64,000 nt of DNA, from the NCBI RefSeq assembly GCF_003710825.1, contig NZ_RHHQ01000004.1, positions 310,001 through 374,000 on the forward strand, read 5' to 3'. The notes under the pieces are model-generated. The model was not told the origin of the DNA. It worked only from the letters and a program-made list of their open reading frames with translations, and searched no databases. Below, one piece after another: positions 8,715 through 19,121 of this stretch. The number at the start of each line of letters is the position of its first letter. Position 1 is the stretch's first letter. A program made the position numbers and the translations under genes. The stretch comes from Brevibacillus fluminis (GTDB lineage: Bacteria > Bacillota > Bacilli > Brevibacillales > Brevibacillaceae).

Positions 8715-10301
8715 CTAATCTTCAGCTAACCAGGTACGGAGCAAGACGACAAACTCGTCCGGCCTACTACGCGCCAGTTTTTCGAGTTGTTTTCGCACAA
8801 CAACCTCATCGCTATTTTCATCGTATTGTAGATCGGGAACCTCGAAAATTTGAGGTTCTGGAATGTCAGTAAATTCTTCTTGCAATTGCTGCGCTTGCTT
8901 GCGACGGCGGAATACCATGAAGCCCACGGCTCCAAGTGCCAGAAGCGCCAAGACACCTGCTCCGATAAGCAAGGAAGGACTTAAGCCTGTCTGCTGTTCG
9001 ACCACAACTTTACCCGAGAATGTACGTGGGAAGATGGAGATGCGTTGATCGAGTTCATCCTGTGTCAGCGATACACCTTTTTCGCTCAGCGATACTTTTA
9101 CCACGTTGCGCAACACTTGACGGATGCTATCCATCGTTTGTTGGTCAAGCTGACCGCCCGTTGGAGGTTCTACCCCGACGTTGATCGACAGGTCTACAAG
9201 CTTGTACGGGCTTTCCACGATATTGCGTGTAATCCGGTTTACTTCTCGGTTTACGATATCATCTGTTTTTTCATAATTGCTGTTTGAGCCACTTTGACTT
9301 GCTCCTGGAAAACTCGGTACATCGTTTTGTCCTGTTCCGGCAGTACCTCCCGGCGGTGTCCCTTGTCCTGAGAATGTTTCCGACAACTTTTTCGCACTGA
9401 TGACTAAGCCTTCGTTATTGGTCGTATCCGGTGCTGTCACCAGTTTTTCTTCACGCTTCTCATTGGCAAAGTCCATTTTCACGGCTGTTTGCACAATGAC
9501 TTTATCTCGCCCCATAATGACGCCGAGGAAATTATAAATATCTTTTTGAATATTTGCTTGAACTTCCGCTTTGATTTTCTCTTGCTGCTGATAAGCAGAC
9601 ATCGAGTTGGTTGAATCGTCCGTGTCAGGCAGCTTCAGCAAATTCGAGTATTGGTCGGTAATTGTAATTTGATCGGTTGGCAAGTTCGGTACACTTCGAG
9701 AAACAATAAAATATAAGGCCCTTGTCTGTTCGGGTGTTAACTGTTTGCCTGGTTCGATCTGCACGATCACCGATGCCGATGCCTGTTCCTTCGTCTCAGT
9801 CACCCACACGTCATCATTCGGCAACGTGAGCATCACTTGTGCGGTCTGTACTCCATCTACCCGCTCAAGCATTTTTTTCAATTCGGCCTGCAGCGCGTCT
9901 TTTTTCAGCACATCGAATTGGCGATCAGTGATCCCAAAGGAGCTTGTCCCGGTGAAAATTTGTGTGCTGATTCCCGCCGTGCTCGGAATCCCTTTTGCTG
10001 CCAAATCCACGATGACATCCTGCGCATTCACTTGCGGCACTTCAATTCCTGTACCGTTGTTTATGATATGGTAATCTACTTTGCTGGAATCCAGCTCCTG
10101 CTTGATCGTTCCGATCTCTTGTTCACTCAGCGGTTGCTTGAATAAAGAAACATAAACCGGTCTCGACGCAATGTATATGTATAGGCCGAGTGAAACGAGC
10201 AGAAAGATGACAATCGAGGAAAAAATCAATTTTTGCTTTCTCGTTAAACTATTCCATTTTTCTACAATCTGATTTTTATATTGTAAAAGACGTTCGTTCA
10301 T
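8715..10301 (-). CDS. fliF: Flagellar MS-ring protein FliF
   Basis: A 528-residue membrane ring protein with two helices, at about 26-46 and 440-462, flanking a large periplasm-facing region that contains ring-building motifs (YSNLLKLPD, PPTGGQLDQQ). The C-terminal cytoplasmic tail (KLARSRPDEFVVLLRTWLAED) binds FliG. FliF forms the base on which the switch and export gate assemble. A GAGGTG binding site precedes the ATG. The gene follows fliE. Confidence 0.96.
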   Translation of the reverse strand: MNERLLQYKNQIVEKWNSLTRKQKLIFSSIVIFLLVSLGLYIYIASRPVYVSLFKQPLSEQEIGTIKQELDSSKVDYHIINNGTGIEVPQVNAQDVIVDLAAKGIPSTAGISTQIFTGTSSFGITDRQFDVLKKDALQAELKKMLERVDGVQTAQVMLTLPNDDVWVTETKEQASASVIVQIEPGKQLTPEQTRALYFIVSRSVPNLPTDQITITDQYSNLLKLPDTDDSTNSMSAYQQQEKIKAEVQANIQKDIYNFLGVIMGRDKVIVQTAVKMDFANEKREEKLVTAPDTTNNEGLVISAKKLSETFSGQGTPPGGTAGTGQNDVPSFPGASQSGSNSNYEKTDDIVNREVNRITRNIVESPYKLVDLSINVGVEPPTGGQLDQQTMDSIRQVLRNVVKVSLSEKGVSLTQDELDQRISIFPRTFSGKVVVEQQTGLSPSLLIGAGVLALLALGAVGFMVFRRRKQAQQLQEEFTDIPEPQIFEVPDLQYDENSDEVVVRKQLEKLARSRPDEFVVLLRTWLAED

Positions 10302-10335
10302 GTTTCACCTCGCCAGAGAAAATAACCACGATTCG

Positions 10336-10632
10336 TTACAACGGCATGCGCATAATTTCTTGATACGATTCAATCACTTTATTGCGCACTTGCGTCGTAA
10401 GCTGCAAAAGGATCGTCGCTTTTTGACCGGCAATTGTTACCTGGTGCACATCCTGGACTTGACCAGCAGCAAATTGTTGCGTAAGTTTGTCAGAAGTAAC
10501 TTGTGCTTCATTAACGTTATCGAGTGCGTTGGACAAGTAGTCACCAAACGATTTTGTTGTTTCAGCAACTGTTGGTGTCTTCGGTGTCGTCAGTTGCATC
10601 ATGCTGACATTAGATAAGCCGTTGATCTCCAT
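10336..10632 (-). CDS. fliE: Flagellar hook-basal body protein FliE
   Basis: A 98-residue helical protein with the conserved FliE core (SFGDYLSNALDNVNEAQ) and ending (NKVIESYQEIMRMPL). FliE joins the MS ring to the proximal rod. It is placed between flgC and fliF as usual. Confidence 0.95.
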   Translation of the reverse strand: MEINGLSNVSMMQLTTPKTPTVAETTKSFGDYLSNALDNVNEAQVTSDKLTQQFAAGQVQDVHQVTIAGQKATILLQLTTQVRNKVIESYQEIMRMPL

Positions 10633-10645
10633 TTTTTACTTTCCC

Positions 10646-11107
10646 CTATCTCCCATTAATGTCTAGCGCCTTCAGCATCATGCTCTTTGCCGCATTCAAA
10701 GCTGTCACGTTCGCTTCATAAGCGCGCGATGCAGAAATCATGTCAACCATTTCCTTCATGGTATCCACGTTAGGAAGAAAGACGTAGCCATCTTTATCAG
10801 CATCCGGGTGCTCAGGATTATACACGCGGCGAAATGGTGTGCTGTCTTCACGAATGGCAGTCACACGCACGCCGTTTTCGACTTGGGGCGAAACGGAGCC
10901 CATTGCCATCTGCAAAAAATTGTCGAACGATTCATTCGTTTTTGGCGAAAGATCCACCATTTTCCGACGATATGGTTGCCACACGCCGTTTACCATTTGC
11001 GCTCTCGTCGACTCTGCATTCGCCAGGTTGGCTGCAATCACATCCAGACGCAAACGGTTTGCGGTTAGGGCAGAAGCACTTGAATCAATTCCTTGAAACA
11101 TTCCCAC
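10646..11107 (-). CDS. flgC: Flagellar basal-body rod protein FlgC
   Basis: A 153-residue proximal rod protein. It has the axial-protein N-terminus (FQGIDSSASALTANRLRLDV), the segment DGYVFLPNVDTMKEMVDMI and the C-terminal helix EANVTALNAAKSMMLKALDI. The gene follows flgB by 6 bases. Confidence 0.95.
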   Translation of the reverse strand: MGMFQGIDSSASALTANRLRLDVIAANLANAESTRAQMVNGVWQPYRRKMVDLSPKTNESFDNFLQMAMGSVSPQVENGVRVTAIREDSTPFRRVYNPEHPDADKDGYVFLPNVDTMKEMVDMISASRAYEANVTALNAAKSMMLKALDINGR

Positions 11108-11113
11108 TACTTT

Positions 11114-11518
11114 CTACCTCCCGCCATCTATGACACTCTTCATTTTGACAAAATAACCGTTGGTCATATCCGCCAACCCTCGATAGTAGAGCTGTGTTTT
11201 TGCTAACTGGGTTTCTTCATACTCAACATCGACGTTATTCCCGTTATTTTGCATGATCAAACCTGAATTTGAAGTAATCGTCGGCAGCGGAATTGAGCCC
11301 GTGTCAGAAAACGGTATGTGGCGTGCATCAGTGCGGTAGGCTGGCAAATTTTCACTATCACCATTCAGTTCCGCTTGCAACATACTTTCAAAAGCTACCT
11401 GTTTGCTTTTGTACTGCGGCGTATCCACATTGGCGATATTGTTTTGAATCGTGCGTAGTCTGAGGGAGGAAGCATCCAGCGATCTCTCCATAATCCCCAA
11501 AGTCTGATTAAATAACAC
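11114..11518 (-). CDS. flgB: Flagellar basal-body rod protein FlgB
   Basis: A proximal rod protein, first gene of the fla/che operon. It shows LRLRTIQNNIANVDTPQYKS and the C-terminal segment TKLQLYYRGLADMTNGYF-like (here TQLYYRGLADMTNGYF). I prefer the GTG start at 11518 (134 residues, MLFNQTLGIMERS): GGAGGG lies 7 bases upstream, and the result matches the family start. The ATG at 11533 would include the Shine-Dalgarno sequence itself. Transcription should start in the 309-base gap behind codY. Confidence 0.9.
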   Translation of the reverse strand: MLFNQTLGIMERSLDASSLRLRTIQNNIANVDTPQYKSKQVAFESMLQAELNGDSENLPAYRTDARHIPFSDTGSIPLPTITSNSGLIMQNNGNNVDVEYEETQLAKTQLYYRGLADMTNGYFVKMKSVIDGGR

Positions 11519-11680
11519 TCGCAATCCCTCCATTACATAACTACCAGTTCAACAATTGACTCCATAATTCCTGCTAATTCGACAACTCAACACGAATAAT
11601 CATATCAAAATCATATTTTGTAAAAAAGCCCTATCTTATGGAAGCTCCCAATTTGATTCATAAGCACTATTTCACTATTT

Positions 11681-11709
11681 TTATATTTTCAACCTACAAA
11701 TAGTTCCAA
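11681..11709 (-). promoter_or_regulatory. Candidate SigA promoter of the fla/che operon
   Basis: On the minus strand, TTGGAA at 11709-11704 and ATATAA at 11686-11681 are separated by 17 bases. They lie about 165 bases upstream of flgB in an AT-rich region. This is the only reasonably spaced pair I found there. The gap 11519-11827 holds nothing else except the codY terminator. The match is modest, and a SigD-type motif was not found. Confidence 0.3.
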
Positions 11710-11756
11710 ATGTAAGGAAATATCATCCAACGAGGAATTCTCTGAATTTTCCCCAT

Positions 11757-11790
11757 ACAAAAAAACAGCTTACAGTTGTAAGCTGTTTTT
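11757..11790 (-). terminator. Rho-independent terminator after codY
   Basis: A perfect palindrome (ACAGCTTACA / TGTAAGCTGT with flanking A and T runs) lies 38 bases past the codY stop. On the minus strand it is followed by seven T residues. It separates the codY operon from fla/che. Confidence 0.85.
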
Positions 11791-11827
11791 ATCGTAGGCT
11801 CGTAGTAGTAGTTACCTATACCTAGCT

Positions 11828-12607
11828 TTAGGAAGTTTTCAGCTTCTCCAGTTCTGGGAGCAGCTTTTCGTTCAAAATTTTGATGAACGTTCCTTTCATC
11901 CCAAGGGAGCGGGACTCGATTACGCCTGCGCTTTCCAGCTTGCGCAGCGCGTTTACAATCACAGAACGGGTAATACCGACGCGGTCCGCAATTTTAGAAG
12001 CAACGAGCAAACCTTCTTTTCCTTCCAGCTCATCGAAAATGTGTTCAACTGCTTCCAGTTCGCTGTAGGACAAAGAACCGATCGCCATTTGCACAACCGC
12101 TTTACTACGCGCTTCTTCCTCAATCGCTTCCGCGCGCTCACGCAAAATTTCCATACCGACAACCGTTGCACCTACTTCAGCCAGGATCAAATCATCCTCA
12201 ACGAAGCGATTGTTCAGGCGGGCCAAAATCAGGGTACCCAGACGGTCACCACCGCCGATGACAGGAACGATCGTTGTCAATCCGGAGCGGAACACATCTT
12301 TCATTTCCACAGGGAACGCTGTATATGGGCTATCGATATCCAGGTTTGCTGACGTTTCTTCTACTTTCAGCAGGTTGTTGTTATATGCTTCTGGGAAACG
12401 GCGTTCTTCGACCATTTTGCGAATGCGGTCGTTGTCCACTTCTTGCGCAACTTCATACCCTAACAGTTTCCCTTTGCGGGACAACACATAAATATTTGCA
12501 TCGATGACGTCGCTCAAGACTTGCGCCATTTCGTTGAAATTGACCGCATGTCCTGCAGATTTTTGCAGCATCCGATTGATTCTTCTTGTCTTAGAAAGCA
12601 AATCCAT
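11828..12607 (-). CDS. codY: GTP- and branched-chain amino acid-responsive repressor CodY
   Basis: A 259-residue protein starting [15 protein letters not shown], the CodY signature. The N-terminal GAF domain binds isoleucine/valine. A linker helix and a winged helix-turn-helix follow, with [19 protein letters not shown] at about 200-220. CodY represses nutrient-scavenging, motility and competence genes when GTP and branched-chain amino acids are plentiful. It is last in the xerC-hslVU-codY group and directly precedes fla/che, an arrangement conserved in Bacillales. Confidence 0.97.
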   Translation of the reverse strand: MDLLSKTRRINRMLQKSAGHAVNFNEMAQVLSDVIDANIYVLSRKGKLLGYEVAQEVDNDRIRKMVEERRFPEAYNNNLLKVEETSANLDIDSPYTAFPVEMKDVFRSGLTTIVPVIGGGDRLGTLILARLNNRFVEDDLILAEVGATVVGMEILRERAEAIEEEARSKAVVQMAIGSLSYSELEAVEHIFDELEGKEGLLVASKIADRVGITRSVIVNALRKLESAGVIESRSLGMKGTFIKILNEKLLPELEKLKTS

Positions 12608-12647
12608 TTTAAAGTCCTCCTGATATTCACTTTTCGCAGTGGTAGTT

Positions 12648-14045
12648 TTACAAGATGTATTGACTCAAATCACGGTTTTTCACGATGGTTGCCAGCTTTT
12701 CCTGCACGTACGCCGGCGTGATCTGCACAACCTCCAGATGGATGTCAGGCGCTTCGAATGATAAATCTTCGAGCAGCTTTTCCAAAATGGTGTGCAACCG
12801 TCGTGCCCCGATGTTGTCTGTCGATTGATTCACTTCAGTAGCCAAAACGGCAATCTCGCGGATAGCCTCTGGCGTGAACTCTACCCGGACCCCTTCGGTT
12901 TCGAGCAAAGCGACATACTGCTTGATCAGTGCATTTTTGGGCTCCGTCAAAATCCGAACGAAGTCGTCAACTTTGAGGCTGCTCAGCTCCACACGAATCG
13001 GGAATCGCCCTTGCAATTCTGGTATGAGATCAGACGGTTTTGCGATATGGAACGCCCCTGCGGCGATGAACAAAATGTAGTCCGTTTTCACTGGACCATA
13101 TTTGGTCATCACAGTTGAGCCTTCCACGATTGGCAAAATATCGCGCTGCACACCCTCACGTGATACGTCGGGCCCGCGTCCGTCTTTGCCAGCAATCTTG
13201 TCGATCTCGTCGATGAAAATGATGCCATGCTGTTCCACCCGATTGATGGATTCTTGAATGACTTCATCCATATCCACCAGTTTTTGCGCTTCTTGCTGAA
13301 TTAATACCTTTCGCGCTTCTTTAATTCGCAATTTTCGTTTCTTCGTCTTTTTGGGCATGAGGCTACCGAGCATATCCTGCATCTGCATCCCCATTTGCTC
13401 CGCCCCCGGAACCTGAAACATATCGAGCATCGATGGTGCCTGATCCTCTACCTCGATCTCTACCATCTGCTCTTCTAACTGGCCAGCTGCCAATTGGAAT
13501 GCGACTTGTCTGCGCGTTTGTTGAATGTTTGCGTCCTCTGGATCGTTTTGCGTGTTCTGCTGTTGGTTTTGATTGCCAAACAGCATTTCCAGCGGATTTT
13601 TGAAATTGCTAGCCTGTTTTTTGGATGGAACCAGCAGATTGACTAGCTCTTCGTTTGCCAGTTTTTCCGCTTTGTCTTGAACGGTCTCCATCTTTTCGTT
13701 TTTCACAATACGAATGGCAGATTCGATCAAATCGCGAACCATCGATTCAACATCTCGGCCGACATAGCCGACTTCCGTAAATTTGGTCGCTTCTACCTTT
13801 ACAAACGGCGCACCTGTCAGCTTGGCAATCCTGCGGGCTATCTCTGTCTTCCCTACGCCAGTTGGTCCAATCATCAAAATGTTTTTCGGCACCACATCTT
13901 CTTTAAGTCCTTCGGGAAGCTTGCTGCGTCGATAGCGATTTCGCAGGGCAACGGCGATCGCCTTTTTGGCTTGCGCTTGCCCAACGATATATTTGTCAAG
14001 ATGTTCGACTATAGATCTGGGAGTTAACTGTTCTAACGCAAGCAT
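12648..14045 (-). CDS. hslU: ATP-dependent protease ATPase subunit HslU (ClpY/CodX)
   Basis: A 465-residue AAA+ unfoldase. Walker A GPTGVGKT lies at about 60-67, the family motif [19 protein letters not shown] follows, and the Walker B segment is [10 protein letters not shown]. The inserted I-domain (about 110-240) is Gln-rich, with a charged [15 protein letters not shown] stretch. HslU unfolds substrates and feeds them to the HslV peptidase encoded just upstream. The C-terminus (RDLSQYIL) ends in the hydrophobic tail that docks into HslV. Confidence 0.96.
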   Translation of the reverse strand: MLALEQLTPRSIVEHLDKYIVGQAQAKKAIAVALRNRYRRSKLPEGLKEDVVPKNILMIGPTGVGKTEIARRIAKLTGAPFVKVEATKFTEVGYVGRDVESMVRDLIESAIRIVKNEKMETVQDKAEKLANEELVNLLVPSKKQASNFKNPLEMLFGNQNQQQNTQNDPEDANIQQTRRQVAFQLAAGQLEEQMVEIEVEDQAPSMLDMFQVPGAEQMGMQMQDMLGSLMPKKTKKRKLRIKEARKVLIQQEAQKLVDMDEVIQESINRVEQHGIIFIDEIDKIAGKDGRGPDVSREGVQRDILPIVEGSTVMTKYGPVKTDYILFIAAGAFHIAKPSDLIPELQGRFPIRVELSSLKVDDFVRILTEPKNALIKQYVALLETEGVRVEFTPEAIREIAVLATEVNQSTDNIGARRLHTILEKLLEDLSFEAPDIHLEVVQITPAYVQEKLATIVKNRDLSQYIL

Positions 14046-14064
14046 TTGACATCCTCCCTTTCGC

Positions 14065-14610
14065 TTAGCTCTTTATCTCTTCTACCACTAGATTGGAATT
14101 CGTAAAGACGCAAATTTCCGCCGCTGTCAGCAATGAAGCCTCTGCTATTTCTCGCGCCGTAAGATGTGGAGCATATTTTTTCAAGGCACGGCCAGCCGAA
14201 AGAGCGAAACTGCCTCCCGAGCCGATTGCCAAGATTCCGTCATCCGGTTCGATGATTTCGCCATTTCCCGATATGAGCAACAGATGGGAAGTATTCATGA
14301 CGATCATCATCGCTTCCAGCTTGTGCAGAATCTTATCACTCCGCCATTCCTTGGCGAGCTCCACCGCTGCGCGCTGCAGGTTGCCGTGATACTCCTCCAG
14401 CTTCCCTTCAAACTTTTCAAATAGCGTGATGGCATCGGCCACAGAGCCCGCAAAACCAGCTACAACTTCACCGCGATAGAGCCTGCGCACTTTTTTTGCC
14501 CCATGCTTCATAACCATGCTGTTCGCGAACGTAACTTGACCGTCTCCCGCCATCGCCCCAGCACCTTGATGATGAATTGCAAAAATTGTTGTCGCATGAA
14601 ATTGTTCCAT
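14065..14610 (-). CDS. hslV: ATP-dependent protease peptidase subunit HslV (ClpQ/CodW)
   Basis: A 181-residue proteasome-beta-like peptidase with [36 protein letters not shown] and [13 protein letters not shown]. The usual catalytic Thr corresponds to the T of HATT, preceded here by five residues. B. subtilis CodW begins MSS and was proposed to use an N-terminal Ser. This protein begins MEQ, so that Ser is absent and removal of the leader would be needed to expose Thr. The ATG follows a strong GGGAGGTGAAGGACG site and the start looks sound. Confidence 0.95.
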   Translation of the reverse strand: MEQFHATTIFAIHHQGAGAMAGDGQVTFANSMVMKHGAKKVRRLYRGEVVAGFAGSVADAITLFEKFEGKLEEYHGNLQRAAVELAKEWRSDKILHKLEAMMIVMNTSHLLLISGNGEIIEPDDGILAIGSGGSFALSAGRALKKYAPHLTAREIAEASLLTAAEICVFTNSNLVVEEIKS

Positions 14611-14616
14611 CGTCCT

Positions 14617-15537
14617 TCACCTCCCGTGTTTCTCTGCCCGTGGATGAGCAGAATCGTACACTTCACGAAGCCGTTCTTTGGTCACATGTGTATAAATTTG
14701 CGTGGTAGAGATGTTCACGTGTCCAAGCAATTCCTGAACCGTCCGCAAATCCGCCCCTGCATTCAACATATGGGTAGCAAAGGTATGCCGAAACGTGTGC
14801 GGTGAAATGCTCAAATGTAAAGCCGTTTCCTCTACGTATTTATCGACGATGCGGCGCACGCTGCGATCTGTGAGCGGTTCTCCGCGATAGTTGAGCAACA
14901 GCATACCTGAGTCGGCTTTTCCCGCAAGTAATTGCGGTCGACCGGAAGCAAGGTAATCCCGGATCACTGAAATGGCATAGCTGCCAATCGGAACATACCG
15001 CTCCTTCGCTCCTTTTCCAAACACAAGCGCAACGCCCATCGAAAGATTAATCGCCTTTACTTCTAGTGTTACCAGTTCTGACACACGAATTCCACTTGCA
15101 TACAACAGTTCAAAGATCAATTGGTCCCGCTGCCCGAGCGGTGTCGTGGCATCAGGAGCAGTCAGCAATCGTTCGATCTCTTGCGGATAGAGAAAGGAAG
15201 GTAGCTTCTTTTCTACTTTCGGTGTAGATACAGCTTGAAACGGATTCTGCGTCACAACCCCTTCGCGCATCAGAAAGCGATAAAAGCTCCGCAAACTAGA
15301 CAATTTCCGGGCGATACTCCGGCGCTTCAACCCTTGACCTGCCAAGCGGGCCAAAAAAGAGCGCCCGTGCAAAGAAGAAACAGCAGCCAATGAGTTGATT
15401 TGGTGCTGTTCCATAAATGCAACAAATTCATGTATATCTGCAACGTAGTTGTTGATGGTATGAAGCGAGGCGTTTTTTTCCACCCTCAAGTAATCCGTGT
15501 AAGCATCGACTTCCCGTGAAAATTGAGCAGAGTTCAT
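14617..15537 (-). CDS. xerC: Tyrosine recombinase XerC (CodV)
   Basis: A 306-residue tyrosine recombinase with an N-terminal SAM-like domain and a C-terminal catalytic domain. The catalytic residues lie in SGIRVSELVTL (Arg), SPHTFRHTFATHML (His-x-x-Arg), LLGHVNISTTQIYTHV (His and Tyr). XerC with XerD resolves chromosome dimers at dif. I chose the ATG at 15537 (MNSAQFSREVDAY), which has GGAGTG 8 bases upstream. The TTG further upstream adds 14 residues unlike the family. Confidence 0.94.
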   Translation of the reverse strand: MNSAQFSREVDAYTDYLRVEKNASLHTINNYVADIHEFVAFMEQHQINSLAAVSSLHGRSFLARLAGQGLKRRSIARKLSSLRSFYRFLMREGVVTQNPFQAVSTPKVEKKLPSFLYPQEIERLLTAPDATTPLGQRDQLIFELLYASGIRVSELVTLEVKAINLSMGVALVFGKGAKERYVPIGSYAISVIRDYLASGRPQLLAGKADSGMLLLNYRGEPLTDRSVRRIVDKYVEETALHLSISPHTFRHTFATHMLNAGADLRTVQELLGHVNISTTQIYTHVTKERLREVYDSAHPRAEKHGR

Positions 15538-15593
15538 TTCTGAAGCACTCCCCCCAAAAGCACCTTTATAGTACCACAAGCAAATTTAGATAT

Positions 15594-16913
15594 TCAACCA
15601 ATTGTGTGTCGTTTTTGTGTAAAATTCTGAATTGTATTCAACGCACGTTCTGCGATTCGCTCGTTTTTTTCTTTTTTGTTGCGGATTCGTTGAGGCAAAT
15701 CGGGCAACAGACCAAAGTTCGCGTTCATCGGTTGAAAATGCTTGGCTGCCGTCGTGGTGATGTAATGAGCCATGCTACCCATCACCGTTTCTTGCGGTAG
15801 TACCATAAGCTCTTCACCCTTCACCAACCGCGCTGCATTCAACCCTGCCAAAAGTCCGGAAGCGGCTGATTCCACATAGCCTTCCACACCTGTCATTTGC
15901 CCCGCAAAAAACAGGTCGTCGCGCTCGCGATATTGATAGGTTGAACGCAAAAGCTTCGGTGAGTTGATGAACGTATTGCGATGCATGACGCCATAGCGGA
16001 TAATCTCGCAATTTTCCAGACCAGGAATCATCGAAAAGACTCGTTTTTGATCCGGCCACTTCAGATGCGTTTGGAAACCTACCATATTATAAAGCGTTGC
16101 AGCGCTGTTGTCCTGTCTCAGCTGGATAACGGCATACGGCTGCTTCCCGGTGTTCGGATCAATAAGTCCTACCGGCTTAAGCGGTCCGAATAACATGGTC
16201 TGACGGCCTCTATTTGCCATCACTTCAATCGGCATGCAACCTTCAAAGAAAATTTCTTTCTCAAACTCTTTCAGCGGTACCGTCTCCGCCGTAATCAACG
16301 CCTCATAGAATCGATTGAACTCTTCCTCTGACATTGGACAGTTGAGATAAGCCGCCTCACCTTTATCGTAACGAGAAGCTACGAAGACTTTGTTCATGTC
16401 GATCGAATCTTTTTCAATGATTGGCGCCGCCGCATCATAGAAATACAGGTACTCTTCACCGGTCAGTTCTTTCAACTTAGAAGACAGTGCCGGAGAAGTG
16501 AGTGGACCGCTCGCAATCACGGTCGGCCCTTCCGGCAACTCGGTGATTTCATCAGTAATGACTTCGATGAGCGGATGGTTACGCACCGCTTCCGTGACAT
16601 AATCGGCAAATTCATGCCGGTCAACTGCAAGTGCGCCACCTGCCGGAACTGCACAGCGATCCGCTGCTTCGATAATGACGGATCCGAGTCTTCTCATTTC
16701 TTCCTTTAATACGCCTACCGCATTGGTTAGCGAATTGGCGCGAAGTGAATTGCTGCAGACCAATTCTGCGAATTTTTCCGTATGGTGCGCAGGTGTTTGC
16801 ACTTTCGGGCGCATTTCGTACAGCTTGACAGGAACGCCAGCCTGGGCAATTTGCCAGGCTGCCTCACTTCCCGCCAATCCAGCGCCAACTACAGTTACAT
16901 AAGATTTTGTCAT
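15594..16913 (-). CDS. trmFO: tRNA m5U54 methyltransferase TrmFO (folate- and FAD-dependent)
   Basis: A 439-residue flavoprotein with the N-terminal dinucleotide-binding motif [13 protein letters not shown] and conserved stretches such as [10 protein letters not shown] and [15 protein letters not shown]. It methylates uridine 54 in the tRNA T-loop using methylenetetrahydrofolate. The start at 16913 has GGAGGAAG upstream. A longer frame to 16979 includes an unlikely charged leader. It lies 37 bases after topA, as in B. subtilis. Confidence 0.96.
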   Translation of the reverse strand: MTKSYVTVVGAGLAGSEAAWQIAQAGVPVKLYEMRPKVQTPAHHTEKFAELVCSNSLRANSLTNAVGVLKEEMRRLGSVIIEAADRCAVPAGGALAVDRHEFADYVTEAVRNHPLIEVITDEITELPEGPTVIASGPLTSPALSSKLKELTGEEYLYFYDAAAPIIEKDSIDMNKVFVASRYDKGEAAYLNCPMSEEEFNRFYEALITAETVPLKEFEKEIFFEGCMPIEVMANRGRQTMLFGPLKPVGLIDPNTGKQPYAVIQLRQDNSAATLYNMVGFQTHLKWPDQKRVFSMIPGLENCEIIRYGVMHRNTFINSPKLLRSTYQYRERDDLFFAGQMTGVEGYVESAASGLLAGLNAARLVKGEELMVLPQETVMGSMAHYITTTAAKHFQPMNANFGLLPDLPQRIRNKKEKNERIAERALNTIQNFTQKRHTIG

Positions 16914-16950
16914 GCTGACTTCCTCCACTGCTTTAGTATCTCGGTCCCGA

Positions 16951-19029
16951 TCAGGTGTCTGCTTCCTCCATGTAGTCACAGCTCGTGCACACGACGCTGA
17001 CCCCTTGTTTTTTCCGTTTTTTCTCGACCATCAAGCTGTTGCACTTTGGACATGGCCGTGATATCGGTTTGTCCCATGACACGTATTCACATTCCGGATA
17101 GCGGTTGCAGCCGTAAAACACCCGGCTCTTTTTGCTTTTCCGTTCGATGATGGAACCTTCGTGACAAGAAGGACAGGTCACGCCAATTTCTTTGACGATT
17201 GGTTTTGTATTGCGGCAATCCGGGAAGCCGGAGCAAGCGAGGAACTTGCCAAAGCGGCCAAGCTTATAAACCATAACGCTGCCGCACAGTTCACAAACCT
17301 CGTCCGATTCTTCGTCTTTTAGCTCGACTTCTTTCATCTCTTCTTCTGCCACTGTAACGCGTTTGGCAAAGTCACCATAAAATTCATCAAGCACTTTGAT
17401 CCAATTGATTACTCCATCCTCAATGTGGTCGAGCTCCGACTCCATTTGGGAGGTAAATTCTACGTCGAGTATTTCAGGGAAAAACTCCTCAACCAACGAG
17501 ATGACGATTTCTCCAAGTTCAGTCGGCACAAACCGTTTCTCATCAAGCGCTACATAACCGCGCTTCTGAATTGTCTCAAGTGTAGGCGAATAGGTGGATG
17601 GACGTCCGATTCCGTTTTCCTCCAGCGTTTTGACAAGCCGCGCCTCTGTATAACGTGGTGGAGGCTGAGTGAAATGCTGGTTCGGTTCGATATTTTCCTC
17701 CTGCACCTCGCGCCCTTCTTCAATCGGAGGCAAAAATTTTTCATCCTCATTGCCGCCGTCATCGTTGCCTTCCACATAGACTTTCATGAATCCAGGGAAT
17801 TTAATCTTTGAACCGGTCGCTCGGAAGATCACCTGGTTAACCTCGATGTCCACGCTCATCGTATCGAGAACGGCAGAAGACATTTGACTGGCAACAAAGC
17901 GTTCCCAGATCAATCGGTATAGACGCAGCTGGTCCCTACCCAAAAAGGCTTTCATCTCTTCAGGCGTTCTCAATACCGAAGTAGGCCGAATCGCTTCATG
18001 CGCATCCTGAGCCCCTTCGCTTTTGCCGTGAACTCGCGCTTCTTCCGGAGAGTAGGTCGGTCCATACGTGGAGACGATAAATTCTTTTGCCTCATTTTGC
18101 GCAGTCTGGGAGATGCGGGTTGAGTCAGTACGCATGTATGTAATCAAACCGACAGTACCTTCTTTACCCAAGTCGATCCCTTCATACAATTGCTGTGCCA
18201 ACATCATCGTTTTTGCAGTGCGGAAATTAAGCTTTCGGGCCGCTTCCTGCTGAAGCGAGCTGGTGGTGAATGGCGGTGCAGGATTCCGTTTGCGTTCCTT
18301 CTTGGTAACCTTTTTCACGATGTACGATTTGTCTTTGATCCGAGCGAGCACTTCCTGTACTTCCTGTTCAGAATGCAGCTCTACTTTTTCACCATCGTAG
18401 CCATAAAAGCGCGCCTCAAACGGCTTTCCTTCATACAGCATCGTATTCGTGATCGTCCAATACTCTTCAGGGATAAATGCATTGATTTCTTTTTCCCTGT
18501 CGATAATCATTTTGACCGTTACCGATTGGACGCGTCCAGCACTAAGACCTTTGCGAACTTTTTTCCACAGAATCGGGCTGATATTATAACCAACAAGCCG
18601 GTCGAGAATACGCCGTGCCTGTTGGGCATTCACCAAGTCCATATTGATATGGCGCGGATGTTTGAATGCATCCTTAATCGCTTCCTTGGTAATTTCATTG
18701 AACACGACGCGAAGCGGCTGGCTTGTATCCAATCCCAGATATTGCGCCAGATGCCATGCGATTGCTTCTCCTTCGCGATCCGGGTCGGCTGCGAGATATA
18801 TTTTCTTCACTTTTTTCGCAGCATCCTTTAAAACCTTCAGTACATCTCCCTTGCCGCGAATCGTGATGTATTTCGGTTCAAATCCCTTCTCTACATCTAC
18901 ACCCATCTGACTTTTGGGGAGATCTCTAACATGGCCCATCGAAGCTTTTACAATATATTTTCCACCGAGGTATTTTCCAATTGTTTTTGCCTTCGCCGGG
19001 GACTCGACGATCACTAGCGCATCTGCCAA
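16951..19029 (-). CDS. topA: DNA topoisomerase I
   Basis: A 692-residue type IA topoisomerase with an N-terminal TOPRIM domain ([32 protein letters not shown]). The catalytic Tyr lies in [15 protein letters not shown]. Three Cys4 zinc ribbons lie at the C-terminus (CELCGS...CSGFPDC, CPSCHEG...CNRYPEC, CPKCNSL...CTSC). It relaxes negative supercoils. It lies between dprA and trmFO. Confidence 0.97.
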   Translation of the reverse strand: MADALVIVESPAKAKTIGKYLGGKYIVKASMGHVRDLPKSQMGVDVEKGFEPKYITIRGKGDVLKVLKDAAKKVKKIYLAADPDREGEAIAWHLAQYLGLDTSQPLRVVFNEITKEAIKDAFKHPRHINMDLVNAQQARRILDRLVGYNISPILWKKVRKGLSAGRVQSVTVKMIIDREKEINAFIPEEYWTITNTMLYEGKPFEARFYGYDGEKVELHSEQEVQEVLARIKDKSYIVKKVTKKERKRNPAPPFTTSSLQQEAARKLNFRTAKTMMLAQQLYEGIDLGKEGTVGLITYMRTDSTRISQTAQNEAKEFIVSTYGPTYSPEEARVHGKSEGAQDAHEAIRPTSVLRTPEEMKAFLGRDQLRLYRLIWERFVASQMSSAVLDTMSVDIEVNQVIFRATGSKIKFPGFMKVYVEGNDDGGNEDEKFLPPIEEGREVQEENIEPNQHFTQPPPRYTEARLVKTLEENGIGRPSTYSPTLETIQKRGYVALDEKRFVPTELGEIVISLVEEFFPEILDVEFTSQMESELDHIEDGVINWIKVLDEFYGDFAKRVTVAEEEMKEVELKDEESDEVCELCGSVMVYKLGRFGKFLACSGFPDCRNTKPIVKEIGVTCPSCHEGSIIERKSKKSRVFYGCNRYPECEYVSWDKPISRPCPKCNSLMVEKKRKKQGVSVVCTSCDYMEEADT

Positions 19030-19121
19030 TTCCTTCCTCCCCCTTCAGGTATAGAATCTCCCCTATTATTCAATAAGCAAGTTGCATTTGTCAAACATTT
19101 GGCAGGATAAGCTCTTGATTT

